Shown here in pieces: positions 48,873 to 60,847 of a DNA stretch of 64,000 bases. Position 1 is the stretch's first letter. Every line of letters starts with the position of its first letter. The position numbers were made by a program, and so were the translations under genes. Under the pieces are notes generated by a model. That model ran no database searches. It was not told the origin of the DNA and saw only the letters and a program-made list of their open reading frames with translations. The stretch is taken from NCBI RefSeq assembly GCF_013358405.1, contig NZ_CP054836.1:2604001-2668000 (forward strand), in the 5' to 3' direction. The DNA comes from Oricola thermophila. Its GTDB lineage: Bacteria; Pseudomonadota; Alphaproteobacteria; Rhizobiales; Rhizobiaceae.

Positions 48873-48905
48873 TTGTGCATTGCAACATTTTATTGCGACG
48901 CACAA
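48873..48905. promoter_or_regulatory. TGC-rich inverted repeat upstream of phasin
   Basis: TTGTGC (48873-48878) and GCACAA (48900-48905) flank an AT-rich core with TTGCAA and TTGCGA. PhaR, the PHB-responsive repressor, binds TGC-rich sites in front of phasin genes. This one is 59 bp upstream of the start. Confidence 0.4.
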
Positions 48906-49000
48906 TAATTGCCGGTTCTCCGTGGGGAAATTAACTACACATCGAACTTGAACCCGAGGCAGACTGCGCTACGCTGGATTCCCGCGTGGCGAAGTGGCAA

Positions 49001-49015
49001 TTAATCCTTTGTTAA
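49001..49015. promoter_or_regulatory. CtrA box upstream of pdhS
   Basis: TTAA (49001-49004), seven bases, then TTAA (49012-49015) exactly matches the CtrA consensus TTAA-N7-TTAA. It lies 31 bp upstream of the kinase start codon. Confidence 0.65.
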
Positions 49016-49046
49016 CCGCCGAAAAGGCGCCGCACAGGACATTCCG

Positions 49047-52000
49047 ATGGCAGAATCCGGGACGAACCACTCGTTCATCGACATCGCCGCGTGGGACGGC
49101 ATTCGCGAGCACTTCCTGTCCGGACGTCCCCTCGCCGTGTTCTCGGAAGACCTGGAGACATTGCTCTGGGCGAACGGCCGCGCGGCCAGCCTGTTCGGCT
49201 TCTCCTCGATCGGCGAGTTCGAGATCGAGGGTCCGGACGGAATGGGCACGGCACTGCGCCAGTTGCGCTCCGCGGCAAGCCGGACGGATGCCGGAAGCCC
49301 CGTCCGCACGATGCTGCGCATTACCTCCGGCATGAGCAGCCGGCTGGTCGGCGCGGAACTGCAGCGCATTCCCGGTCATGACGGGACGCCCTGCATCAAG
49401 GTGTTGATCGACAGCGACGGTCCCGACGAAAGCGAATGCGACACCGCCATGGCGGCGATTTCCGGCCTGAAGGAAGAGGGGGCAGGAGCGGCCATCGTCG
49501 ACGGCGACGGCAGGCTGCTTGCCGCAGACTCCCTGTTCGCCGGCTTCTCCATCCCGGAAGACAAGATCGGGGCCTTGGTCCGCGATGTGCGCCACGAGGA
49601 AGACAGGCTGGTCAAGCGCCTGCTGACGCCGAGCCCGGCAACGCCAGTTGCCATCGCGATCGCGCGGCTGACCGACATGCCGGCGCGGCACCTCGTCATG
49701 GCGGTTCCTGCAGCCGACGAAGCCCGGCCGGCGGAAAAACGGGTCCTCCCGGAAGCGCATGACGCGACGGAGCATGGCGAGCCTGCCGATGAAACCGTGT
49801 CACTCGCCGCTGAGGTTCAGACACCCGTCGCGGAAGCTCCGGAAGCTGCACGGCTTCCTGATGACGCGCAAGCTACGAGGCTCGTTTCCTTCGAGCCGGA
49901 TTTCGAGGCCGTGCGCGGACCGGTGCGGTTCGTCTGGAAAACGGATAGCAACGGCCGCTTCACCGACATTTCCCCCGAGTTCGGCGCCGCCGTCGGTCCC
50001 AATGCCGCCGATATCGTCGGACGGACCTTCGAGGATGTGGCCCGCGTCTTCGAACTCGATCCTTCGGGCGAGATCAGCGCCTCGCTGACGCGCCGCGACA
50101 CATGGTCGGGCAAAAGCGTCATGTGGCCCGTCCAGGGAACCGCCTATCGGGTTCCCGTCGACCTGGCCGCCCTGCCCTCCTACAACCGGGATCGCGAATT
50201 CGAGGGCTACCGCGGCTTCGGCATCGTTCGCATGGGCGAGCGCAGGGAAGACCCGGAGGGACTTGGCCTCACGCTGACCGTCGCACAGGCCGAGGCGGCT
50301 TCCGGCGACGAAGCCGGGGATCGGAAGACGGAAAGCGCGGAAGCGATCGCGCCGCAGGAACCGGAACGGCCCGAGGACGATCCACGGGAACAGGAGGCCG
50401 ACACCGCGGTAACCCATGACGCCGAGGCGCCACAGGCCGCGTCACCGTCGCAACCGGATCACGAAGGCGACAAGGTAATCGACCTCGCCTCCAAGCGCCG
50501 CGGCAATGCGCCGGGCGAGGCGCTGAACGCGAACGAAGAAGCCGCGTTCCGCCAGATCGGCGACCTGCTCGGCTGGGCAAGGACCATGCCCGACGCCCGG
50601 GAACCGCAACCGGACGAGCCGGATGAGATGCCGGAAACCGATCCACCGCTCGCCGAGTCGCCGCAATCTCGCGAAGACGACTACATCGCCGCCTGCGAGG
50701 ACGACGCGCAGACCGATCTTCAGCCGGATGTCCCGGTTTCCGAAGGTGACGGCGAAAGCGCCCCCGGCGCGGAAGTACCGGAAGATGCTGCGGAGGCGCG
50801 GGACACGGGCACCGGTGAAGAAGCGGATCCGGCGGCGGACGAACACCATTACATTCCTTCCGCATTCGCGACCGGCCACGAGCCCGAAAGCGCGGATGAT
50901 CGCGGCGACCTGACGCCAAGCTTCCTCGACGACCTGCCCCTGCCGGTCCTGATCCACCGGGACGACGAGGCGCTCTATGTCAACGAGGCCTTTGCAGGGA
51001 TGAGCGGCTACGAAACTCCCGACGCCCTCAATCGAGCGGGCGGGATCGACGCGCTGTTCAACGGCGAGACCGGCGGCGACGGCATGCTCTGCCTGAACGC
51101 CACCGACGGCTCGACCGTGACAGCGCGCGCGCACATGCAGGCCATTCAATGGGGCGGCAGAACGGCACTGCTGTTCGTCTTCGAGCCGCGCGAACAGTCC
51201 GCCGGAACAGACGACCTGCCGGCAGACGCCGGCGTTTCGGAAGCGGAGGAACTGCGGGCCATCCTCGACACCGCGTCGGACGGCGTCGTGGTCCTGACGG
51301 CGGAAGGGGTTATCCGTTCCGTCAACGCGTCCGCCTCCGCGCTTTTCGGCTATTCCGGCGAGGAACTTGAGGGAAAGAGCTTCGCCATCCTGTTTGCCCA
51401 GGAAAGCCAGGCGGCCGCGCTCGACTACCTGCACGGCCTCTCCCACAACGGGGTGGCCAGCGTGCTCAACGAGGGACTGGAGGTTCTCGGCCGGGAAAAG
51501 AACGGCGGATTCCTGCCGCTGTTCATGACGATCGGCCGGCTCGAGACCTCGAACGGCTTCTGCGCGGTGGTGCGGGACATCACCGCATGGAAGCAGACCG
51601 AGCAGGCGCTTCGCGAGGCCCAGCGGAACGCCGAAAACGCATCGACACAGAAGACCGAGTTTCTCGCCAAGATCAGTCACGAAATCCGCACCCCGCTCAA
51701 CGCGATCATCGGATTCTCCGAACTGATGGCGGAAGAGCGCTTCGGACCGATCGGAAACGAGCGCTACAAGAGCTACCTCGCCGACATCAACAAGAGCGGC
51801 AAATATGTGCTCGATCTGGTCAACGACCTGCTCGACATCTCGAAGATCGAGGCCGGAAAGCAGGAACTGGAATTCGAAAGCGTGTCGCTGAACGAGGCGG
51901 TGAGCGAAGCCGTCGCGATGATCCAGCCGCAGGCCAACCGCAACCGCATCATCGTGCGCTCTTCGCTGGACGAGGATCTTCCGGACGTGGTCGCAGATGC

Positions 52001-52349
52001 GCGCAGCCTCAAGCAGATCGTGCTCAACATCCTGTCCAACTCGGTGCGGTTCACCCACTCCGGCGGACAGGTAATCATCAGCACCTGCTACAATGCGCGA
52101 AGCGAGGTCGTCCTGCGGATCAAGGATACCGGCATCGGTATGTCGGCCAAGGAAATCGAGACGGCATTGCAGCCGTTCCAGCAGGTAGCATCGCTTGGCC
52201 GGGCGCGCGGCGACGGTACAGGGCTCGGCCTGCCGCTGACGAAGGCGCTGGTCGAGGCGAACCGCGCGGAATTCGCCATCCAGTCGGAACCCGGACGCGG
52301 CACTGCGGTGGAGATCGTCTTCCCGCCGTCGCGGGTGCTGGCGAGCTGA
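49047..52349 (+). CDS. pdhS: Cell-cycle sensor histidine kinase, PdhS/CbrA type
   Basis: This is a large cytosolic kinase of 1100 residues without membrane segments. The N-terminal sensory part has PAS-like regions (about 25-110 and 285-380). A long acidic, disordered linker (about 400-620) follows, with two more PAS domains at about 625-720 and 730-850. The kinase core shows the H-box KISHEIRTPLNAIIGFSELM with His878, N-box NILSNSVRF, DTGIGMS and GTGLGLPL. PdhS of Brucella and CbrA of Sinorhizobium have this layout and control DivK phosphorylation and so CtrA. A perfect CtrA box lies just upstream. The symbol is from architecture; PleC/DivJ paralogues are alternatives. Confidence 0.85.
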   Translation: MAESGTNHSFIDIAAWDGIREHFLSGRPLAVFSEDLETLLWANGRAASLFGFSSIGEFEIEGPDGMGTALRQLRSAASRTDAGSPVRTMLRITSGMSSRLVGAELQRIPGHDGTPCIKVLIDSDGPDESECDTAMAAISGLKEEGAGAAIVDGDGRLLAADSLFAGFSIPEDKIGALVRDVRHEEDRLVKRLLTPSPATPVAIAIARLTDMPARHLVMAVPAADEARPAEKRVLPEAHDATEHGEPADETVSLAAEVQTPVAEAPEAARLPDDAQATRLVSFEPDFEAVRGPVRFVWKTDSNGRFTDISPEFGAAVGPNAADIVGRTFEDVARVFELDPSGEISASLTRRDTWSGKSVMWPVQGTAYRVPVDLAALPSYNRDREFEGYRGFGIVRMGERREDPEGLGLTLTVAQAEAASGDEAGDRKTESAEAIAPQEPERPEDDPREQEADTAVTHDAEAPQAASPSQPDHEGDKVIDLASKRRGNAPGEALNANEEAAFRQIGDLLGWARTMPDAREPQPDEPDEMPETDPPLAESPQSREDDYIAACEDDAQTDLQPDVPVSEGDGESAPGAEVPEDAAEARDTGTGEEADPAADEHHYIPSAFATGHEPESADDRGDLTPSFLDDLPLPVLIHRDDEALYVNEAFAGMSGYETPDALNRAGGIDALFNGETGGDGMLCLNATDGSTVTARAHMQAIQWGGRTALLFVFEPREQSAGTDDLPADAGVSEAEELRAILDTASDGVVVLTAEGVIRSVNASASALFGYSGEELEGKSFAILFAQESQAAALDYLHGLSHNGVASVLNEGLEVLGREKNGGFLPLFMTIGRLETSNGFCAVVRDITAWKQTEQALREAQRNAENASTQKTEFLAKISHEIRTPLNAIIGFSELMAEERFGPIGNERYKSYLADINKSGKYVLDLVNDLLDISKIEAGKQELEFESVSLNEAVSEAVAMIQPQANRNRIIVRSSLDEDLPDVVADARSLKQIVLNILSNSVRFTHSGGQVIISTCYNARSEVVLRIKDTGIGMSAKEIETALQPFQQVASLGRARGDGTGLGLPLTKALVEANRAEFAIQSEPGRGTAVEIVFPPSRVLAS

Positions 52350-52350
52350 C

Positions 52351-52376
52351 AAAAAAAAGGCGCCAAATGGCGCCTT
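52351..52376. terminator. Bidirectional terminator between pdhS and acetoacetyl-CoA synthetase
   Basis: AAGGCGCCA (52357-52365) and TGGCGCCTT (52368-52376) form a perfect stem. The minus strand continues with eight T residues, which makes it a strong terminator in that direction and a weaker one for pdhS. Confidence 0.85.
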
Positions 52377-52434
52377 AGATCAGTGACTGCTGGAATTACG
52401 AGCGGCTCAATCGTGTCCGAGGAGCATCTTAAAA

Positions 52435-52478
52435 CCTGTTAGGAGACTATTAACGACCGCTCCTTAACAGGAAGTTAA
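52435..52478. promoter_or_regulatory. CtrA box plus hairpin in a convergent gap
   Basis: TTAA (52464-52467), seven bases, TTAA (52475-52478) is a second perfect CtrA box. It overlaps an imperfect hairpin, CCTGTTAGGAG (52435-52445) with CTCCTTAACAGG (52460-52471). Neither flanking gene starts here. On the minus strand the box lies about 90-130 bases before the T8 terminator. Confidence 0.45.
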
Positions 52479-52542
52479 CAACGCCGTTGGCTGTATGAAA
52501 GCGATACGGATGCGGGACGCTTGGTTAACGTCCCGGCATCGT

Positions 52543-54492
<1,950 letters not shown>

Positions 54493-54644
54493 TCTCCATT
54501 CTCCTCCGTTGCAGTGTGCAAAACCTCGTAAAGCGCAGCGACAAAAGCGGCAAGCCTTGAATTGACCGCACTTCCGTATAGGCTCGCGCGAAAATGGCGG
54601 GAAGGCCGGACGCTGCTGCGACCGGAACAACAGACGGATCGAGA

Positions 54645-56504
54645 ATGACGGCACGAGCGGCGCGCATAGGTCTCTGGCTTGCGGCAGCCTTCGTGTTTGT
54701 CGTTCTCGCGAGCTGGATGCTCCTGCCCTTCTTCATATCCAGCGAATTCGTCCGCACCGCAATCGAGCGGGAACTTGCCGACATCACCGGCCAGCCTATC
54801 CGCGTCGACGGACGCGTCGACCTCGATCTATTTCCGACGCCGCTGGCACGCCTCTACGACATGAACATTCCTCGCCCGGCTAGCGGAACGGGCGATAGAC
54901 AGGCTGACTACCTCAGCGTCGATACGGTCGAAGTCGCAATACCGCTGTCCAGCCTGATGGCGCGCGACCCGACGTTCTCGCAGTTCCGGCTCATACGCCC
55001 GGTCGTGCGCATCGCGATGGACGGCGAAGGGTCGGTCGGGCTCGGCCTTCTCGGCGGAAGGCTGGGCCGGGCGATCGCCGGACTTCAGACGGCCGGGTAC
55101 GAGGATGACGGCGAGAGCATATCCGACCTGGATACCACGGCTCTGCGCTATTCCCGCCTCGGCACGGTGACGATCGTCAACGGCACGGTCGAGTTCGCAG
55201 GCCCCGGAGACAATGCCCCCGAGAACATTACCGCCATCAACGGCAGCATCTCATGGCCGCGGCTCTCGGAGCGGCTGACCACGTCGCTGAAAGGTATCTG
55301 GCGCGGCATCGCCTTCGAGCAGCGCGGCGAGATAGACGATACAATCCATTTCCTGGCCGGCGAGATTACCGGCGTACGAACATCCTTCACGAGCGACACC
55401 CTGTCCTATTCCTTCGATGGCCGGATGGGTGTCGGGCCGAAGCTTTTTGCCGAGGGTGCCGTCACCATGGACACGCCGTCGATGCAGCAGGCACTTGACT
55501 GGCTGCAGCTCGGCATTCGGCCCGGCGGTGTCGTGGGGGACGTCTCGTTGTCGGCCACGCTGAAAGCCGATTCCCGCAAGGTCAGGTTCGAGGATCTCGA
55601 AATGACGCTGCAAGGCAGTTCCGGCATGGGCGTGCTCGAACTGGCGTTCAAGGAAAATGCCAAGCCGGCCCTCACCGCCACGCTGGATTTCGTGAAGATG
55701 GATGTGCTGTCGTTCCTCTCCGCGTTCGCCGGATCCCCCAGCCGCGCCGCCGATCTGCCCCGCCCGGCCTCGCCGGCGGTAATCGATCAGCTGGATGTCG
55801 ATCTCCGCCTCTCGGCAGACAGCGCCAATGCCGGCGCGCTCCAGCTCTCGGAGCTGGCCGCGGTTACGCAGATACGCAACGGCAGCGCGGTGTTCGAGAT
55901 CGCCGACGCCATGGCCTATGGCGGCCACCTCCAGGCCCGGTTCGCAATCGACAGAATGGGCCGCGCGCTGTCCGCAGCGCTCGGCGTGTCGGCGAGCGAC
56001 ATCAACGGCGCGGCGGTTGCCGATGCGCTCGGCCTGGCCGGCCTGTTTCCGCGCGGCCCGACATCGGGAAACCTGAACGTCACCGCGCCGCTGCAATACT
56101 GGAGCGATATGCTGAAACATGCGCGCGGCAAGCTCGACGTCACGGTCAACGATGGCACGATCCCCGGCATCGGATTCGAGACTTTCGGCGGCGACGGCAG
56201 CGAACCCCAGACATTCTTCCGGCTGCAGGAGAATGGCAGCGGCGGCGGGACCTTCTCGTCGCTGAGTGTCGACGCCCTGGTGCAGGACGGCGTCATCATC
56301 GTGGACAATGCATCCATCGAATACCCGGAAGGCACGGTTCAACTGAACGGGGTCATTCCCTACGGCACCGCCAGCATCGCGCTCACCGCGATTGCGCAGC
56401 AACGGGAGAACGAGGAAGCCGGACCGGTCGCCCAGCATTTCATCGGCGGCTCCTGGAACAATCCCTACGCGACCCCGGTCCTGGTGCCGCAAAGCGGGCG
56501 ATAG
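54645..56504 (+). CDS. AsmA family protein
   Basis: This is an inner-membrane-anchored periplasmic protein of 619 residues from ATG 54645 (an upstream ATG at 54594 is possible). One N-terminal helix ([23 protein letters not shown]) precedes the AsmA N-domain ([22 protein letters not shown]). The C-terminal AsmA_2 part has a beta-rich repeat with [27 protein letters not shown]. AsmA-like proteins form long periplasmic bridges linked to lipid transport between membranes. It is divergent from the acetoacetyl-CoA synthetase gene. Confidence 0.87.
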   Translation: MTARAARIGLWLAAAFVFVVLASWMLLPFFISSEFVRTAIERELADITGQPIRVDGRVDLDLFPTPLARLYDMNIPRPASGTGDRQADYLSVDTVEVAIPLSSLMARDPTFSQFRLIRPVVRIAMDGEGSVGLGLLGGRLGRAIAGLQTAGYEDDGESISDLDTTALRYSRLGTVTIVNGTVEFAGPGDNAPENITAINGSISWPRLSERLTTSLKGIWRGIAFEQRGEIDDTIHFLAGEITGVRTSFTSDTLSYSFDGRMGVGPKLFAEGAVTMDTPSMQQALDWLQLGIRPGGVVGDVSLSATLKADSRKVRFEDLEMTLQGSSGMGVLELAFKENAKPALTATLDFVKMDVLSFLSAFAGSPSRAADLPRPASPAVIDQLDVDLRLSADSANAGALQLSELAAVTQIRNGSAVFEIADAMAYGGHLQARFAIDRMGRALSAALGVSASDINGAAVADALGLAGLFPRGPTSGNLNVTAPLQYWSDMLKHARGKLDVTVNDGTIPGIGFETFGGDGSEPQTFFRLQENGSGGGTFSSLSVDALVQDGVIIVDNASIEYPEGTVQLNGVIPYGTASIALTAIAQQRENEEAGPVAQHFIGGSWNNPYATPVLVPQSGR

Positions 56505-56602
56505 GAAAAGGTAAACGCCCCGTTACTTTCGATTGCCGGATATTAAACAGTTTTTAGAGCTTTCGGCGATAATCGGCCCGGGATTTCGGAGGGCCGGCAA
56601 CC

Positions 56603-56845
56603 TTGATCCAGGTGCTGACGACAATTGCGAAGATTGCTGTCGCGTCACTTCTCTGCGGCGCGATGCTGTCTGCATTCGACATGTCCGCAGCCGACATGCT
56701 CGCCCGGATCGGGCTGACCCCGCAACGCATCCTCGAACTGTTCCAAATGGCCGTCTCCTGGGCACTGCCGAACATGGTACTCGGCTCGATGATCATCCTG
56801 CCGCTGTGGGCCATCGCCTACATGCTGCGCCCGCCGCGCGGCTAG
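56603..56845 (+). CDS. DUF6460-type small membrane protein
   Basis: This has 80 residues starting at TTG 56603 with GGAGGG upstream. Two membrane helices are predicted (about 8-25 and 50-75). The central DMLARIGLTPQRILELFQMAVSWALPNMVLGSMII matches small Hyphomicrobiales proteins of this family. Function unknown. It overlaps the potI stop by four bases. Confidence 0.72.
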   Translation: MIQVLTTIAKIAVASLLCGAMLSAFDMSAADMLARIGLTPQRILELFQMAVSWALPNMVLGSMIILPLWAIAYMLRPPRG

Positions 56846-57648
56846 CTACCCGCCGGGCGTCCATCCAGCATCGCACGACGCTTGTTGAGAATGGTCGCGA
56901 TGATGACACCTGTCGTCACGATGGCGATCAGGATCGTGCAGACAGCATTGATCTCGGGTGTCACGCCGAGCCGGACCTGGCTGTAGATCTTCATCGGCAG
57001 CGTGGTGGCACCCGGCCCGGAGGTGAAGGACGCGATCACGAGATCGTCCAGCGACAGGGTGAATGCCAGCATCCAGCCCGAAATCACGGCCGGAAAGATC
57101 ACCGGCAACGTGACCTTCACAAAGGCCTGAAAGGGCGTGCATCCGAGATCTTGGGCCGCCTCCTCCAGCGACCGGTCGAAGCTGACGAGCCGGGACTGCA
57201 CCACGACGGCGACGAAGCACAACGAGAAGGTGATGTGTGCCAGCGTCACCGTCCAGAAGCCGCGGGCGAAATTTATCGAGACGAAGAGCAGCAGCAGGGA
57301 CAGGCCGGTGATGACTTCCGGCATGACAAGCGGCGCGTAGACCATGCCGGTGAACAGCGTGCGACCGCGGAAGCGCGTATGGCGAACCAGCGTGACGGCG
57401 GCGAGAGTACCGAGCACGGTGGCGACCGTCGCCGAGATCAGCGCGACACGCACGGTCACCCAGGCCGCGTCGAGGATGCCCTTGTTCTGGAACAGCGCTC
57501 CATACCACTTGGTCGAGAAGCCCGCCCACACGGTGACAAGGCGCGACTCGTTGAACGAGAAGATCACCAGCAGAACGATCGGCAGGTAGAGAAAGGCGAA
57601 ACCGAGCACCACGGAGGTGATGTTGAACCAGGACCAGCGTGCCGTCAT
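56842..57648 (-). CDS. potI: Putrescine ABC transporter permease PotI
   Basis: This has 268 residues with six membrane helices. The EAA loop reads SLEEAAQDLGCTPFQAFVKVTLP, and the end carries TLPMKIYSQVRLGVTPEIN, typical of PotI/PotC permeases. ATG 57648 overlaps the potH stop. It is the last gene of a puuA-potFGHI unit. Confidence 0.93.
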   Translation of the reverse strand: MTARWSWFNITSVVLGFAFLYLPIVLLVIFSFNESRLVTVWAGFSTKWYGALFQNKGILDAAWVTVRVALISATVATVLGTLAAVTLVRHTRFRGRTLFTGMVYAPLVMPEVITGLSLLLLFVSINFARGFWTVTLAHITFSLCFVAVVVQSRLVSFDRSLEEAAQDLGCTPFQAFVKVTLPVIFPAVISGWMLAFTLSLDDLVIASFTSGPGATTLPMKIYSQVRLGVTPEINAVCTILIAIVTTGVIIATILNKRRAMLDGRPAGS

Positions 57649-58556
57649 CGACCCGCCTCCGCCGAGCGCGCCTGGGCGTTCTGGAACAAGACGATGGGCA
57701 CGACGAGAACGACCAGCAGAATGATGGCGATGGCGGATGCCACGGTCCAGTCGCTGTTGTTGAAGAACTCGATCCACAGCGTCTTGCCTATCATCAACGT
57801 GCCCGATCCGCCGAGCAGGTCGGGAATGACGAACTCGCCGACCGCCGGGATGAAGACGAGAAGGCAGCCGGCCATGATGCCGGGCACCGCCAGCCGCGCC
57901 GTCACCTTCCAGAACGCACCGATGCGGGTGCAGCCGAGATCACGCGCCGCCTCCACCAGCGACTCGTCCATCTTCTCCAGCGTCGAATAGATCGGCAGCA
58001 CCATGAACGGCAGGTAGGAATAGACGATGCCGATATAGACAGCCTTGTTGGTGGACAGGATCTCGAGCGGCGCGGAAATGACCCCGAGCCACAGCAGGAA
58101 CTGGTTGAGCAGTCCTTCCTGCTTGAGGATCCCGATCCATGCATAGACCCTGATCAGAAAGGAGGTCCAGAATGGCAGGATGACCAGCATCAGCAGGACC
58201 GGGCGCAGCCCGTCCGGCGCCCGTGCCATGCCGTAGGCGAGGGGGAAACCGATCAGCAGCGTCAGGACGGTCGAGACGAACGCGATCTTCAGGCTGGACA
58301 GGTACGAGTTGATATAGAGCGAGTCCCCGGCAAGAAAGACGAAATTCTCGAAGTCGAACTGCCCCACCTTGTCTAGGATCGCATCCCATCCCTCGGCAAG
58401 CGAGAACTGCGGCGCGTAGGGCGGCGAGCCGTATTCCAGATCGGACAGCGCGATGCGCAAGACGATCAGGAAAGGCAGCAGGAAGAAAAACAGCAGCCAG
58501 ACATAGGGGATCAGTATGACCAGCCTGTCCGTGGCGGCGCGCAGCATGGCGTTCAC
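57645..58556 (-). CDS. potH: Putrescine ABC transporter permease PotH
   Basis: This has 303 residues with six helices. The EAA loop reads DESLVEAARDLGCTRIGAFWKV, and PAVGEFVIPDLLGGSGTLMIG is a PotH signature. Starts overlap: the gene begins four bases inside the potG stop, and it ends inside potI. A second ATG at 58547 is possible. Confidence 0.93.
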   Translation of the reverse strand: MNAMLRAATDRLVILIPYVWLLFFFLLPFLIVLRIALSDLEYGSPPYAPQFSLAEGWDAILDKVGQFDFENFVFLAGDSLYINSYLSSLKIAFVSTVLTLLIGFPLAYGMARAPDGLRPVLLMLVILPFWTSFLIRVYAWIGILKQEGLLNQFLLWLGVISAPLEILSTNKAVYIGIVYSYLPFMVLPIYSTLEKMDESLVEAARDLGCTRIGAFWKVTARLAVPGIMAGCLLVFIPAVGEFVIPDLLGGSGTLMIGKTLWIEFFNNSDWTVASAIAIILLVVLVVPIVLFQNAQARSAEAGR

Positions 58557-59692
58557 CTGTCCAGCACGATGCCGGCGTCCTCGTCGAAGGACAGCCAGAC
58601 ACGTTCTTCGTAGCCGATCGGATCCTCGACCAGGCGCGAACGGTTGATCATTGACGCTTGCACCACCTTGCCGGAATCGAGCTTCACATTGATGATCGTC
58701 ATGTCGCCCAGATAGGCGATGTCCCAGACCTCGCCCTCAAACGCATTGACCGTACCCTCGGGCTTTCCGCGACTGACGTGCATTTTTTCCGGCCGTATCG
58801 CGAACCATGCCGTCTCGCCGTCGGCGGGCGCGCAGGAACGGACCGCGCCGACGAAGCGGCCGTCCGGACCGTCGATGACGACGTGCCCGTCACCGGAGGA
58901 AACCACCCTTCCCTCGACGAGATTCACCGAGCCTATGAAATCGGCCACGTAGCGCGAATTGGGCGCCTCGTAGATTTCCGCCGGCGTACCGACCTGAACG
59001 ATGACGCCCCTGTCCATGACCGCTATGCGGTCCGACATGGTCATCGCCTCTTCCTGGTCGTGGGTGACGATCATGAAGGTCAGGCCCAGTTCCTGCTGCA
59101 GGTCCATCAACTCGAACTGGGTTTCCTCGCGCAGCTTCTTGTCGAGCGCGCCGAGCGGTTCGTCGAGGATGAGAAGCTTGGGCCGCTTTGCGACCGAGCG
59201 CGCAAGCGCCACACGCTGGCGCTGACCACCCGAGAGCTGGTGCGGCTTGCGGCGGGCGAATTCCTCCAGCTTGACCAGCCTGAGCATCTGCGCCACGCGC
59301 TCCTCGCGCTCCTCCTTCGGCATGCCGTCCTGCTTAAGGCCGAAGGCGATGTTGTCGGCGACGCTCATGTGCGGGAACAGCGCGTAGGACTGGAACATCA
59401 TGTTGACCGGGCGCCGATGCGGCGGAACGCCCTTCAGCGGCTGGCCGTCGAGATAGAGCTCCCCCTCGGTCGGCTCCTCGAAACCGGCCAGCATGCGCAG
59501 CAATGTCGTCTTGCCGCAGCCGGACGGGCCCAAGAGCGAGAAGAACTCGCGCTCATAGACATCGAGCGAAAGATTGTCGACGGCCGTGAAGTCGCCGAAC
59601 CGCTTGGACACGTTCCTGAAGGAGATATACGGCTTCGCGGCGGGATCGTTCCACGGCGCGAATGAACGACGAATGTTTCCGAGCGACGGCAT
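58553..59692 (-). CDS. potG: Putrescine ABC transporter ATPase PotG
   Basis: This has 379 residues. Walker A LLGPSGCGKTTLL is at about 54-66. The signature [14 protein letters not shown], Walker B LLILDEPLGALD and a C-terminal TOBE domain follow. It powers the PotFGHI importer. A 10-bp hairpin separates it from potF (59718-59743). Confidence 0.93.
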   Translation of the reverse strand: MPSLGNIRRSFAPWNDPAAKPYISFRNVSKRFGDFTAVDNLSLDVYEREFFSLLGPSGCGKTTLLRMLAGFEEPTEGELYLDGQPLKGVPPHRRPVNMMFQSYALFPHMSVADNIAFGLKQDGMPKEEREERVAQMLRLVKLEEFARRKPHQLSGGQRQRVALARSVAKRPKLLILDEPLGALDKKLREETQFELMDLQQELGLTFMIVTHDQEEAMTMSDRIAVMDRGVIVQVGTPAEIYEAPNSRYVADFIGSVNLVEGRVVSSGDGHVVIDGPDGRFVGAVRSCAPADGETAWFAIRPEKMHVSRGKPEGTVNAFEGEVWDIAYLGDMTIINVKLDSGKVVQASMINRSRLVEDPIGYEERVWLSFDEDAGIVLDR

Positions 59693-59717
59693 GACGATCC
59701 CACCCCACGAGACAAGG

Positions 59718-59743
59718 GTCCCGGCGCCAATCCGCCGGGACCT
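59718..59743 (-). other. Intercistronic hairpin between potF and potG
   Basis: GGTCCCGGCG (59718-59727) and CGCCGGGACC (59734-59743) are perfectly complementary with a 6-base loop. No T-tract follows on the minus strand. A stability or partial-termination role is inferred from its place after the binding-protein gene. Confidence 0.6.
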
Positions 59744-59749
59744 TCCTGG

Positions 59750-60847
59750 TCACTGGCCAGATTTTACCGCGGTCCAGGCGCGGTTGAGTAATCTTTTTTC
59801 ACGCGCGTTTTCCGGAGAGACCGTGTAGAGACGAGCCATGGTATCGTCGTCCGGGTAGATGGCCGGATCGCCGATCACATCCTCGATGAGGAACTCCTTC
59901 GAGGCCGCGTTGCCATTGGCGTAGTAGACATAGTTCGACGCCTTCGCGATGACCTCGGGGCGCATGATGTAGTCCAGAAAGGCATGAGCCTCCTCGACAT
60001 GCTGCGCGTCGGAGGGGATAGCCATGTTGTCGAACCACATCAGCGCCCCTTCCCTGGGGATGATGTACTCGACGGTCACGCCGGCATCGGCCTCGGCAGC
60101 GCGGTCGCGCGCCTGCAGCACGTCACCCGACCAGCCGATTGCCAGGCAGATGTCGCCATTGGCCAGCGCGTTGATGTATTCCGACGAGTGATACTTGCGG
60201 ACAAAGGGCCTGACGCTCAGCAAAAGCTCCTTGGCCTTGTCGATGGACGCCTGATCCTTCAAATCCGGATCCAGCCCCAGGTAGTTCAGCGCGGCCGGGA
60301 TGATTTCCGTCGGCGCATCGAGCTGGAATATGCCGCAATCCTCGAGCTTGGCGGCGATTTCCGGATCAAATACCAGGTCCCAGGTGTTGAGATCCGCATC
60401 CTCGCCGAGGCGCTCGGTGACCATGTCGACATTGATGCCGATTCCGGTCGTGCCCCACATGTAGTTGATGGCGTATTCGTTGCCCGGGTCGTATTTTTCC
60501 AGGCGCTCCATGATCGCCGGATCCATGTTCTCCAGGTTCGGAAGTTTCGACTTGTCCAGCTTCCGGAACACGCCGGCCTTGATCTGGTTGGCGAGGAAGG
60601 TCCCGGTCGGAACCACGATGTCATAGCCGGTCGAGCCGGCGAGAAGCTTGGTCTCCAGCACCTCGTTGGAATCGAACACGTCATAGACCACCTCGATGCC
60701 AGTCTCGGCGGTGAACTCCTCCAGAATGGATTCATCGATGTAGTCGGACCAGTTGTAGATGTTGACGACGCGGTCCTGCGCGACCGCCGATACGGCCATG
60801 GCCGCGAGAGCTGCGCTTGTTGCCCAAAGCACTTTCGAACGGAACAT
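59750..60847 (-). CDS. potF: Putrescine-binding protein PotF
   Basis: This is a periplasmic polyamine receptor of 365 residues from ATG 60847 (GGGAG upstream). The signal peptide is MFRSKVLWATSAALAAMAVSAVA. The mature start DRVVNIYNWSDYIDESILEEF and the YDIVVPTGTFLANQIKAGVF segment are PotF hallmarks. It supplies PotGHI, whose genes follow, with putrescine or a related polyamine. Confidence 0.94.
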   Translation of the reverse strand: MFRSKVLWATSAALAAMAVSAVAQDRVVNIYNWSDYIDESILEEFTAETGIEVVYDVFDSNEVLETKLLAGSTGYDIVVPTGTFLANQIKAGVFRKLDKSKLPNLENMDPAIMERLEKYDPGNEYAINYMWGTTGIGINVDMVTERLGEDADLNTWDLVFDPEIAAKLEDCGIFQLDAPTEIIPAALNYLGLDPDLKDQASIDKAKELLLSVRPFVRKYHSSEYINALANGDICLAIGWSGDVLQARDRAAEADAGVTVEYIIPREGALMWFDNMAIPSDAQHVEEAHAFLDYIMRPEVIAKASNYVYYANGNAASKEFLIEDVIGDPAIYPDDDTMARLYTVSPENAREKRLLNRAWTAVKSGQ

